IMG/VR virus record: IMGVR_UViG_3300013101_000058
Coordinates: 1 to 31,061 of that record
Reading direction: 5' to 3' (one strand)
Origin: a virus
DNA length: 31,061 bases
Shown: in pieces, positions 7,423-16,800 of the stretch
Numbering within the stretch: position 1 is the first letter of the stretch
Layout: every line of letters begins with the position of its first letter
Position numbers and translations under genes: made by a program
The notes under the pieces: model-generated
Database searches by the model: none
What the model saw: the letters and a program-made list of their open reading frames with translations, nothing else
What the model was told of the DNA's origin: nothing

Positions 7423-8948
7423 TCACCTGACAGTTCGATAGTCCCGATCCTCGTCTTCGCAGGTACCTCACGGACATGGCCGTAGCCTTTCATCTCTTCG
7501 CCCTCGAACACGAGGTTGAACGTGATCGGGAGGCTCTGCGGTGGAGAAAGGCGCGACAGGATATACGGCGGGTTGTAACTGCCAGGCTCCATGTAGAAGT
7601 CGGGATATTCGTGATGCACATAGACGATGCTCCCGTCGTCGTCGAAGAACCACATGTTCTCAACGAACGCGTGGATCGAGTCGATTCCGTCACGCCATCC
7701 GAACCCACCCCAACTCTTATAAACCCCACCCCAATAGGTCGTGTCGTCCCAGTTGTAGTAGCTCTCCTCACCACCGGTCGTCATTGAGATGACTTCGAAG
7801 ATCGGGTCCTCTGGCTGGTGCCTCACGGGACCGTCCTTCAAGTCGGAGAGCCTCATGCGACACCACGTATGGCCGCCCGTCCAGCCAGAAGAAAGCATCG
7901 CCATCGCCGCGGTGTCGTTAACCCAATACATCCATCCGTCGCGAATGCCGATCTTTGAGTACCACCAGTTCGGACGAAAAGAGATGCCGATAGGCAGAGG
8001 GCCGTGCCAGCGGTCGTTGACCTTGCGACCTGGAAGGTTGTAGCTGTGAATACCAGCATCGCCCTCTGTGCCATTGTATCTATCGACGTTGTAGTCGTAA
8101 TAGAGGACCTCCCACCCTCCGTTGGGAAGTTGAAGACGCCACAAACCCGTCGCGTATCCAGACTCGTTCATGAAATACATGAATCCGTCATCGTCGACAC
8201 CGATCGCAGGGTCGCCACTGCCGATAAACGGACTGTCAAAATAAACAGGTAGTCCGGTGTCGGGATTGATATCAAGTAGGTAACCCGCTGGGTAGTCGAC
8301 AGGAAACGCCTGGATAAGGACAGCCGTGTACGGGGACTCCATCTCCATCCTGTACAAGCGGCCATTACCAACATACGCCCCAAGCCCAGAGTCCCAGACG
8401 GATGCCTTCGTGACGTACCACACATACCCGCTCCAGATGACCGGCTGGCCGTGAAGGCTCTGGTTGGCGTCGTCATCTAGGAGTATCTTCAACTCCCAGG
8501 TGCGTGCCTCTTTGCTGATGATGTAGACAGTGAGGTCCGCTGTCCGTACGTTCGCGTCACCTATGATGCTGAACCAGTACGACTTGTCCCCACCGTCATG
8601 AGCGACGAGCCAATGGTCGGCCAGGAGCGTCCCGTCAATCAGCTCGCCGGTGTCCCCGGTTTGGAGATATCCCTCGTCGGCGCCCCACTCCCCGTACGTC
8701 ACGTCGCTCCAATAGTCGGGCATGATCTGCTCCCATGCCTTCGCCCCAGGGACGTATTCGTTGATGACGACCCACCACGGCCAATAGTCATATGCGGTAT
8801 GGGTCATCTCGCCGTTCCAGTACCACAGCGTCCCGTCGTCATATTTCATGATCCCAACGGCACCGCCTTCTTCCCAGTCGCCTGTCTGCATCATCCCCAC
8901 AGTGGTCTGCATCCAAGGTTTCGAACCTGGCCATCTCCAATAGGCCAT
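7419..8948 (-). CDS. Trp/Tyr/Gly/Asp-rich propeller-like tail protein (509 aa)
   Basis: The ATG overlaps the upstream stop as TGATG. The protein is very rich in Trp, Tyr, Gly and Asp (MAYWRWPGSKPW, YDYWPWWVVINEYV, NWDDTTYWGG). Short beta-type segments keep recurring with D-D-D/G turns (KYDDGTLWYWNG, GVDDDGFMYFMNE, FDDDGSIVYVHHEY), a pattern that fits a beta-propeller or stacked-sheet surface. The last 35 residues (TFNLVFEGEEMKGYG) match the end of the 141-residue protein downstream. No catalytic signature, signal peptide or membrane segment is seen. Aromatic-rich surfaces of this kind often bind sugars, so a receptor-binding role at the tail tip is the best guess. I do not recognise a named family. 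Confidence 0.7.
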   Translation of the reverse strand: MAYWRWPGSKPWMQTTVGMMQTGDWEEGGAVGIMKYDDGTLWYWNGEMTHTAYDYWPWWVVINEYVPGAKAWEQIMPDYWSDVTYGEWGADEGYLQTGDTGELIDGTLLADHWLVAHDGGDKSYWFSIIGDANVRTADLTVYIISKEARTWELKILLDDDANQSLHGQPVIWSGYVWYVTKASVWDSGLGAYVGNGRLYRMEMESPYTAVLIQAFPVDYPAGYLLDINPDTGLPVYFDSPFIGSGDPAIGVDDDGFMYFMNESGYATGLWRLQLPNGGWEVLYYDYNVDRYNGTEGDAGIHSYNLPGRKVNDRWHGPLPIGISFRPNWWYSKIGIRDGWMYWVNDTAAMAMLSSGWTGGHTWCRMRLSDLKDGPVRHQPEDPIFEVISMTTGGEESYYNWDDTTYWGGVYKSWGGFGWRDGIDSIHAFVENMWFFDDDGSIVYVHHEYPDFYMEPGSYNPPYILSRLSPPQSLPITFNLVFEGEEMKGYGHVREVPAKTRIGTIELSGE

Positions 8949-10378
8949 CAGCGTCCACTCTCTGAAGGTTCGCCGACCTTAACCCAGAGCTTCGCCCCGA
9001 TATAGGCACCCTGTTCGTCCTGCACCCACTCGGCTACACCGACGGTCACCATCGGGACGTAGATGTTCTTCAAGTCGGGCCAGACATAGACGTTGTCAAG
9101 ACGCACGGTCTGGCCTGGTTTCCCGTCACTGATGCGGAACCGGAACGTCTCGAACATCCAGCCAGGACCTCCAATATGCAGGTCGTGACCTGGTGGCCAG
9201 GACGGTGTATGCCACTGATTCTGTGCTTGGGGCAGGTAGAACGACACGTCGTTCCACTGCCCACCCTTGACGGGAACCGTCACCCTCGCGTCATTACCGA
9301 GATGACACGTCACCCACGTATCGGACTGCTCCCGAAACCGCGGAGGGTCGTAGTAGGTGTTCCAATAGTCGTACCAAACGTCAGAGTCCACCAAAGGTCT
9401 CGGGTCGTCATACGAGTACGGCATCGGCGCATAGTCCCACCACGGAGGTGTCCCTTCGAGCCCCTCCGAATCCCACCAGTTGTAGTTCCACACATCCAAC
9501 TCGCAGTCGTCATCGGACCACACCGCGGCGGTGCCCTTCCACCCAGACATCATCGGCGGCACACCCGTCAGCATGTTCTGTCCGCCCCACATCTCAAGAG
9601 AGAAAAACCCCCAATGGGCCGTAGCGGGATTGTCGGCGCTGAGGTTGTCGACCCAATTAGCCATCCAGCCCAGCGGGATCATCCAATTACTGGAACCGGC
9701 ATCAACGAACGTGTACTCCGCCGAATACTTTCCGCGCGCACCGACCCCATATTCGTGAGACATGACATCGGTAACGGACCATCTGCCCCTCGACTCGGAA
9801 GTCTGAATCCAGCTGTTCACATACTCTGGCTCACGATATCCGTCGTAGTTCTGCGACTCGTACCCCTCACGTGCCCACACTCCCAGGATCACGTTCGGCC
9901 AATTCTGCCACCACTCATACTCCCCTGGAGGGCCGATGTAATCATCCTCCCCATACCCCTCCAGGCTATAGTCGAAATACTCCCACGTCTTCGGCGAATC
10001 CGACGTGACGGGGATGTATCTCGCCTCGTCACCCATCAACGGGATGAACTGGCCCTGAACCTCGAAACCAGGGTCAAGGATCGTGTTGTTCGTACCGTGG
10101 GAATGGTTCCCCAGATGATAGATGTCCAGGTCCTTGCGGATGTTGCGTGGAGGGGTCGTGTTGAACGGGATGACGTCAGGACCGGCCCCCTCGGTGATCG
10201 ACGAATACGACAACGTCGGCGGAGAAGAGAAGGCCGTGCCGAAGAAGATCGGCTCCTCGAACAGGTACTCACCCCTGCCCTTCGCCTGAACGGTGTACAT
10301 GAGCCGGTCGATGTCGGCCCACATCTTCCGATCCAGCTCCCGTGGCTTCGCCCTACTGAGGGGGTCGAGATGTGTCAC
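8948..10378 (-). CDS. Minor tail protein with large aromatic insert, carbohydrate-binding-like (476 aa)
   Basis: It starts at GTG 10378, forming a GTGA overlap with the tail hub gene. Residues 1-75 (RELDRKMWADIDRLMYTVQAKGRGEYLFEEPIFFGT) and 438-476 (YVPMVTVGVAEWVQDEQGAYIGAKLWVKVG) match the 141-residue protein; about 360 residues separate them here. That insert starts NTILDPGFEVQG, is rich in W/Y/D/G, and ends FRFRISDGKPGQTVRLDNVYVWPD, a phrase typical of the last strand of family 4/9/22-type carbohydrate-binding modules and galactose-binding-like jelly rolls. The likely role is recognition of a cell-wall or capsule glycan by the tail tip. No glycosidase acidic pair can be assigned from sequence alone. 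Confidence 0.72.
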   Translation of the reverse strand: MTHLDPLSRAKPRELDRKMWADIDRLMYTVQAKGRGEYLFEEPIFFGTAFSSPPTLSYSSITEGAGPDVIPFNTTPPRNIRKDLDIYHLGNHSHGTNNTILDPGFEVQGQFIPLMGDEARYIPVTSDSPKTWEYFDYSLEGYGEDDYIGPPGEYEWWQNWPNVILGVWAREGYESQNYDGYREPEYVNSWIQTSESRGRWSVTDVMSHEYGVGARGKYSAEYTFVDAGSSNWMIPLGWMANWVDNLSADNPATAHWGFFSLEMWGGQNMLTGVPPMMSGWKGTAAVWSDDDCELDVWNYNWWDSEGLEGTPPWWDYAPMPYSYDDPRPLVDSDVWYDYWNTYYDPPRFREQSDTWVTCHLGNDARVTVPVKGGQWNDVSFYLPQAQNQWHTPSWPPGHDLHIGGPGWMFETFRFRISDGKPGQTVRLDNVYVWPDLKNIYVPMVTVGVAEWVQDEQGAYIGAKLWVKVGEPSESGR

Positions 10379-13300
10379 ATCGGCGTCCAGATTCCCGGCA
10401 CCTTCAAACCCCTGGCGATGTCCTCAGGCCCGCAACACACCTGCCAATGGGCAGGATCGGGGTTCGAGAAGTACTGCCCCCACTTAAAGACCGGGATGTC
10501 GGCCCTGCCGTTCTTGCCATACGCCCGAATGGCCATGACACGATTCGCCACAGACAACAAAGTCGAGTTCGTGGTCCTTCTGCGCCCAAGGTCCGGATAG
10601 TTGATGTCGACAGCAAGGCCCCAAGCATGATTGCTCCACGTCTTCGTGCCAGACACGTACCGGCAGTTGTATCCAGACGCCGTCTTCACGACATAGCCCT
10701 CTTCCCTCATGATCTGACACAAGGCCTTGAAGGCTTGCCACGCTCGACGGTCAACCGTTGCGTCGCTCCACGAACCGCTCGCCCCGAAGAACTTGTAGCT
10801 CGCCTGGTAGCTGCCACCACAGTTCGGAGGAATCGCATGTTTCGTTCTCGGACCAGAACCGGGCCAGTACTCGAAGGCATGGGCGTTGGAACAGTTCAGC
10901 ACCGTACCCACATCCGACGACCCGCCACTCCCGGAACCTGGGGGCTCGACCCATCCGTCATCAAGGGCAGCAGATTCGCCGTCCCAGTCCCACTCGGGCC
11001 ACACCCATGCGGGAAGGTCAGGGAACAGATATTCGTAGTCGTCAGCAACCCTCGGAAGGTCCTTCGGGGGGGTCGGTGGGACGTACTTGAACCAGTCGTC
11101 CGGATACGAAGTCTCTACGTCTGGGTCCCTCGGGTCAGGGATCAGGCCAGCCGACACGAGATAGGCGAACAAGGTCGGTGACATGTCGTTCGCCTGAACG
11201 TGCCATTCGGCATCAGGCCCGTTACCCAGCCAATGCGTGTCGATGTCCATGTACCAAGTACCGGCATCCATGTCCATGACAGAATTCACACCCAACAGAT
11301 AATGGATGTATGTCTCTGACGTGATGCGTTCGAAAATCTGCACCTGGTCGTCCGGTTCGAGGGCTGGCATCCCCGGAATGCGGAACTTCGTCTTCCGGTA
11401 AGACCAGTGAATCCACAACGCAACGAGATAGGCGAACTTGTTGACCTCAGCCCGTGCCTTCTCTTCGTCATTCAAGTCCTGCCCGAACGGATAATCAGCA
11501 ACGAGCATCGACCTGACCTGTCCAGCCAACAGCGACACATCCGTCACCTGACCGATGTTCTGCCCCTCCACCGTCTGCGGAATACCCTCAGCTGCCCAGT
11601 CGGGTACGAACGACCCCCAGATCATCGAACCCTCGGGGTCTGGGTCCTTCTGTACGACCACGATCTCGGACCTCAACGCGGCATCGTCGATGCTCACACC
11701 AAAGTCGAGAAGGACATTATCTTCCGTGATGATCGGGACAGACGTCACACCCCGATATCCCTGACCGGATACGAAGTTCCCGGTCTTCCAGATATTCGGC
11801 GGACGCCACACATATCCACCCGTAGCGTCGACGTACCCGATGAACCCGAGAATCTCTTTGATCTGATTGATGCCGTCCTGAACGGACTTGTTGTCCCAAT
11901 ATTCGGCAGGAATACAGGCCGGTTCTATCGGATAGGCACCGCTGTCGAAAAAGTCACCCCAGACACGACCGCCCTCAGCGCCCCAATCGTCACGAAGGAA
12001 CAGCGGGTCTGAATCGAGGCTGGAACTAAGGAGCTGTATCTGTGAATCGCCAGAGCTGATCCGCCCCTTCGGCCAGTAGAAGCCCGACCAGGCAAGGAAG
12101 AGCTTGATGATGTCCGTATAGTCACTCACATTTCCGTCAGGATTCGTGACGATCTCGTCGACCCACTCTTCGGTCGTGGTCGACGTAGAGGCTGCCGTGT
12201 AGGCCATCGCCTGAAGCTCGTAGACACCTGCCCGATAATCCCCATCGCTCCTGCCCGACACTCCGCTGAAGTCCTGCAAGTCGGTAAAGACGAGCCGCAC
12301 AAAGTCGACAGAGTTGTACATCTCTCCGAGGTCGACCGTGACCCAGTCCTCGCCGGGAGGGACGTTGATCTTCTTGACGTACTTGATGTCCGAATCGTTC
12401 GGTGCGGCAGGCTTCGCGTACCGGTTGTATGGGACGGTCGCCGTGCCCTGCCACACACCGTTGTTCTTGACACCCACGTAGCAGGTGTACCCACCCTTCC
12501 ACGGCTTGAACCGGACACGACTAACCGGCTCATGGTTGCAGGCGCCATCAACCCACTCATACGACCAGTCGGCAGAAGGTAGATGGTTCCTCATCGACAC
12601 CCACCAGGTCGTTTCGTCATCATCGAACGCATGAGCCGTGACATGTCCATACACACTGATGCTGTAATACGCGGTCGACGAGTCGTACCTGCTGTTCGAC
12701 TGGACAGCGACGTTGGGGCCAAGAGCTTCGGGCGTCTTCTCTGTCGTGTCCTCCGACCTGTCCTCATAGGTAGTCTTCACATACGGCCCGCAGAAGTCGA
12801 GTTTGTCTGACTCCAGCGGGACGATAGGCGGATAGAGACGCTGCTCCATGAGAAGCTTCGCCGTGTCACGACACGTCAATGTGATGAGTCCGTCCGCCCC
12901 CATATCGACCTTGTCGATCAGCCACACACCGGTCTGTACGAGCTTCGTGTCGTTCCACGGATAGCCAGCACCGTCGGTCCCATACCCCTGGAACGTCTTG
13001 ATGACCCTGTTTGGGAGAAACATGTCGACCCAGGTCGGGTCGGGGGCGTGCGCCCACGGGTTCGGTGCCCCGCCACCCGTGTTGGCCACACCACGCCGAT
13101 AGGTGAACCCGCCAGGAGAGCCGAACTCCATGAGTTCACGTTTCGTTGGTCCGCCAGCATCCCCGCCTGTGGCTTCGATGTAGGACTCGTCAAGGTTCTC
13201 GTGAACGTCTACCTGGCTAGCGTTGAGGAACGTCAACGTCATAGATGCGGCATCGGTCCCGAGACGCCGATCGACGGTACACGTCTTGATGGTGGGAATC

Positions 13301-13464
13301 TCGTACTCGTCGGCACGAGACCCGAAAAGGAGTGTGCGGAAATGCCCCCCTTCGACCGTCTCCAAGCTCGTCTTCGAGATCGTTGCTCTCGTTATCGGCC
13401 TGTTGTCACCTACGAAGCGCCCCTGCTCCCAGGTGTACCACATCTCTCCAGGTACGTTCCTCAT
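10375..13464 (-). CDS. Tail hub protein with discoidin-like domain and C-terminal M15 peptidase (1029 aa)
   Basis: The ATG lies one base after the upstream TGA, with GGAG placed upstream. Residues 1-220 (TLLFGSRADEYEIPTIKTCTVDRRLGTDAASMTLTFLNA; GVWLIDKVDMGADGLITLTCRDTAKLL) match the tail hub proteins of siphophages. Residues about 250-422 form a discoidin/F5-8C-like beta domain (HAFDDDETTWWVSMRNH; DWVTVDLGEMYNSVDFVRLVF). The C-terminal 120 residues carry an M15-type D-Ala peptidase signature: SGYNCR, then H946-x6-D953 in NHAWGLAVDIN, then D1004 and H1006 in NPDPAHWQ. H946, D953 and H1006 would bind zinc. The family cuts peptidoglycan stem peptides, so the tail probably carries its own wall-opening enzyme. 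The linker before the peptidase is Gly/Ser/Pro-rich (PPGSGSGGSSD). Confidence 0.88.
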   Translation of the reverse strand: MRNVPGEMWYTWEQGRFVGDNRPITRATISKTSLETVEGGHFRTLLFGSRADEYEIPTIKTCTVDRRLGTDAASMTLTFLNASQVDVHENLDESYIEATGGDAGGPTKRELMEFGSPGGFTYRRGVANTGGGAPNPWAHAPDPTWVDMFLPNRVIKTFQGYGTDGAGYPWNDTKLVQTGVWLIDKVDMGADGLITLTCRDTAKLLMEQRLYPPIVPLESDKLDFCGPYVKTTYEDRSEDTTEKTPEALGPNVAVQSNSRYDSSTAYYSISVYGHVTAHAFDDDETTWWVSMRNHLPSADWSYEWVDGACNHEPVSRVRFKPWKGGYTCYVGVKNNGVWQGTATVPYNRYAKPAAPNDSDIKYVKKINVPPGEDWVTVDLGEMYNSVDFVRLVFTDLQDFSGVSGRSDGDYRAGVYELQAMAYTAASTSTTTEEWVDEIVTNPDGNVSDYTDIIKLFLAWSGFYWPKGRISSGDSQIQLLSSSLDSDPLFLRDDWGAEGGRVWGDFFDSGAYPIEPACIPAEYWDNKSVQDGINQIKEILGFIGYVDATGGYVWRPPNIWKTGNFVSGQGYRGVTSVPIITEDNVLLDFGVSIDDAALRSEIVVVQKDPDPEGSMIWGSFVPDWAAEGIPQTVEGQNIGQVTDVSLLAGQVRSMLVADYPFGQDLNDEEKARAEVNKFAYLVALWIHWSYRKTKFRIPGMPALEPDDQVQIFERITSETYIHYLLGVNSVMDMDAGTWYMDIDTHWLGNGPDAEWHVQANDMSPTLFAYLVSAGLIPDPRDPDVETSYPDDWFKYVPPTPPKDLPRVADDYEYLFPDLPAWVWPEWDWDGESAALDDGWVEPPGSGSGGSSDVGTVLNCSNAHAFEYWPGSGPRTKHAIPPNCGGSYQASYKFFGASGSWSDATVDRRAWQAFKALCQIMREEGYVVKTASGYNCRYVSGTKTWSNHAWGLAVDINYPDLGRRRTTNSTLLSVANRVMAIRAYGKNGRADIPVFKWGQYFSNPDPAHWQVCCGPEDIARGLKVPGIWTPM

Positions 13465-13465
13465 G

Positions 13466-13843
13466 TCACTCCACTACGGAAGCCTCAACCGTGTAGTTGA
13501 ACCTCCACTGATTGTTCGCTTTCCTCAGCCTCTTCGGCGTGTACTTCTTGATGAGCACCGTCCACGTACTGCCCTGGTCGTCGGTCAGCACCATCGGGTT
13601 CCACTTACTCATCCACTCCGACATGTCGTTGTATGCCTGCTCGGTACGAATAGAGCCACTGAAATGCAGTTCAGGAAGTGCGGGCCTTCCCATAAACATC
13701 ACGACGCTTCCTGTCGTAGCGACAGTCTGGTCGTTCTTGACCGTCGCGGTCTTGCCGGGATGTTCGAACTCGTTCGGGTTGACAGGGAACACATACTCGA
13801 CTGCGCTACCGGTTGAATAGTCGGTCAGTTTCCACTGTGCCAT
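13466..13843 (-). CDS. Small distal tail protein after tape measure (125 aa)
   Basis: The ATG at 13843 overlaps the tape-measure stop (TGATG) and lies 7 bases after GGGAG; an in-frame GTG at 13846 is a weaker alternative. The protein (MAQWKLTDYSTGSAVEYVFPVNPNEFEHPG) has a beta-rich character with VVMFMGRPALPELHFSGSIRTEQAYNDMSEWMSKWNPMVLTDDQGSTW, a pattern I recall from minor tail proteins encoded between tape measure and hub in actinophage-like siphophages. By position it could be a Dit-like or tail-hub adaptor protein joining the tube end to the hub. It has no motif that proves this. Confidence 0.72.
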   Translation of the reverse strand: MAQWKLTDYSTGSAVEYVFPVNPNEFEHPGKTATVKNDQTVATTGSVVMFMGRPALPELHFSGSIRTEQAYNDMSEWMSKWNPMVLTDDQGSTWTVLIKKYTPKRLRKANNQWRFNYTVEASVVE

Positions 13844-16800
13844 CACACGGCTCCCATCGTCAACGTCGATGACCCTGGAGCGTAGCGTGCACTGGCAGTG
13901 GTTGCCTGAGCGCCAAGCCCCTCGTTCACAGCATTGGCCACCTTCGCTATATCAACGTCACTGTTCACGTAGATAGCAATGTCCTGCTGTCGGTTGTCCT
14001 GATAGTTCACACCCAGAGAGTCCGCAGTCAACGACCTTCGCACCTCGAACAGGGTAGGTAGCCTGATTTGTCCAGGAATGTTGAACTGCATATCCGACAG
14101 GTCGTCGGTCATACCTTCGATCAGGCCGTTGATCTCCTGCCACAGCTCCTTGCCCTGGCGTGTTGACGTATCCACCTCACCAAGAAGCTTCTTGAGCCCA
14201 GAGATGTACTGACTCTCCGTGATCGTCCCCTGGTCCAGGTCGAACTGGAGGGTGAAGAGGCGGTCGTCGAAGAACGCAGCAACGTCAGCCATCTGTGCTT
14301 CCTTCACTGCCAGGTCGGCACGAGCCTGCTCAAGGTCACCCATGTCGGGAACCTTCTGTGACTGCAAGGCAGCGACCAGGTCGAGGGAAGCCTGAATGTA
14401 CGGGTCTGTGATGTCAGAACCGAGACGCCGCTGAATGTCCTCAAGCTCCAGAGCCTGATCCATCAGGGCAGCCTGCATGTTGTTCATGGCCTTCTTGACG
14501 TTCGACCACTCGACTGACCCCCGACCGAATATCTTCGCTGTCAAAGCCAGCTCGCGGGACAACATCGTCAACTCAAGCTGATTCGCCTTCATGGCATCGC
14601 GGACACTGATCTGCGACTCCGCATAGGCGCGAATCTCTGCCTGTTCGGCTTGCGCGACCTGCGCTATCAGTTCGTTCTTCTGAACGAGGGCCGACGCAAG
14701 CTCGCCAGGATTCAGATATCCGCCAGCGATGTCCATACTGATGCCGACGAGCTGTGCCTTCAAGCTATTGATGCTGTTCATAATCGGACCCTTGGCCCGC
14801 TGGGCAGCAACAGCAATCTGCTTGTTGACGCCGAACTGGGTGCGTCTTCGGGCGTTCTGGTCAACGGCAATCCCAGACTCGATGTTGGATGCGGCAGCCT
14901 CGTCACCGAACTCGCGGGCCTGGTCAGCAGCAGCCTGCTGTGCCTCGTTCAAGGCATCCTTGGCTCTCTGAGTCTCCGCCCAACCAACAGCTTCAGCCAC
15001 GTTCTGCTCGGCTATTGCCAAAGCCAGAGCCATGTCGTTGATGGCTTCCTCCCTGAGGAGGTTCCTGAACTGTATGCGGGCCTCGATGCCAGCCTGGCCC
15101 GCAAGCTTCAGGTTCCCGCTGGCCCTCATGATGAGAATTTCACGCTTGATGCGCTCTGCGTCGCCTTCGCCTGGCTTCGCACCAGCAGCCATGCGGTTGT
15201 TCATGTCTTCAAGCTGCGTCGCCATGGACTGCACGAGCATGTCGTTCGCCCTGCGGATCAGCTCCTTGTACGTCTCATCGTTGAAGATGTCCTTGCCCTG
15301 CTCGGCAATCGCCCTGATGCCCTCAGAGATGCGACGCTGGTCTATGGCGATCTTGCCCTTCGTCTTCTTACCGAGCTGGAAGTCCGTGTCGAGAGCGTCG
15401 AACTCGTTCTGAAGGTTCTGCACCGAGTCCGAGAGCTGCTTGGGGAGAATCCCGAACACAGAAAGTATCTGCGTGTACTTCTCCTCAGCTTTCCTGGTCA
15501 GCTCCCTCGCCAGCTCCATATCACCGGCGCCCTGAGCTTCTGCAGCCTGATCCTCAAGGTCGGTGACGAGTCTCGAAATGTCGGCTGACCCAGCCCCTCG
15601 CTTGAGGCCAATAGTTCGCCTGTCGTCTGGCGAAATGTCGGTGACGCTGTAATCGGTCCAATCTATCGAATGGACCTGTTCGCGCATGGCCTGACGCTGA
15701 ACCTTGAGATACTCCTTCTCGGCTGCCTCGGCTGCCTTCTTGCGCGCCTCTGAAGAACCGGTGACAGACTCGGGGTTGTACTGCTGATAAGCAAGCTGCC
15801 ACGTCTCACTACCGCCCGCAATCGCGCTGGGGTCCTTCGCTGCACGCGTCAAGTTGACGATGTCGGTAAGGAACGCGCCTAGATACGCCTGCAAAGCCGG
15901 TGACGCCGACGCCGCAACACCGCCAGCCTCGGCAGTCGACTCGTAACGTGCCTTCGCCAAGAGAAGGTCAGCGTCTATTCCGGTCAACCCCTCCTCGGCG
16001 ATCTTGAGGCGAGCAGCCTGCATCCCCTCCCCGATGATCTTGTTCCCCTCCCTGAGGGAATCAGCGAGCTCCTCTGTCCTTCGACTGAAGGTCTTCATAC
16101 TGGAGTACATGAGGGCCATACCACCGATGACCCAACCCCACACCGGAATCGCCCTGGCAAGACCGAGAGTGAAAGACTTCATCGCAGCACCCTGGGCGAT
16201 CGCGGCAGCCCCGAGATAGGCAGGACTCATCCTGGCCATCCCGGTCATGCCACTCATCGCCGTACCGGCGAACTTGGACCCAAGCCCAGCACCGGTACCG
16301 GCAGAGATTGCGGTAGCGGTAGACGCGCCCCAGACCATGCTGGTGCTGAACGCCAGCTTCTTGAAGAGTGCCGTGCCGGTAAGGGCAGCGAACGCCTGGG
16401 CAAGGGACTGTGTGACCCTCACGACGCCGGTGATGGCCAACCCGAGGGCAAGGAACTGAACGGTCCAGTTGCCGATACCCTTACCGAACGGCGCCCACAG
16501 CCCGTTGAAGAACTCCTTCAAGTCGATAATGGCCCGCAGGACGTTGTTGACTGCCGCAGTCATGGCGTCGAACCCGCTGACGATGAGTTTGAGTGACGTC
16601 ACTCCGCCGAGACGCTCGAAGTTCTGTGCCAACTCCTGGAAGCCGGACTTGATAGACAGGAGCATCTCGGACACGGTGCGTGACAGGTAGCTGAACCGGG
16701 TCTCTGCGGCGCCAGCAGCCTCGCCCGCGGAACCCACGATGTCTTTCTGTAGGTCCGACGTGCCAAGAGCCGCAGCGACGGCTTCAAGCTCGCGACGCTG

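Noticed and set aside
9176-10600. A 474-codon open frame on the plus strand
   Set aside because: It is antisense to the 476-residue tail protein and the hub C-terminus, which have clear homology-like motifs; the plus-strand product is Arg/Pro/Val-rich noise.
14650-15588. A 312-codon open frame on the plus strand
   Set aside because: It lies opposite the tape measure gene; long antisense frames are common opposite GC-rich helical genes and this one has no start signal or recognisable motif.
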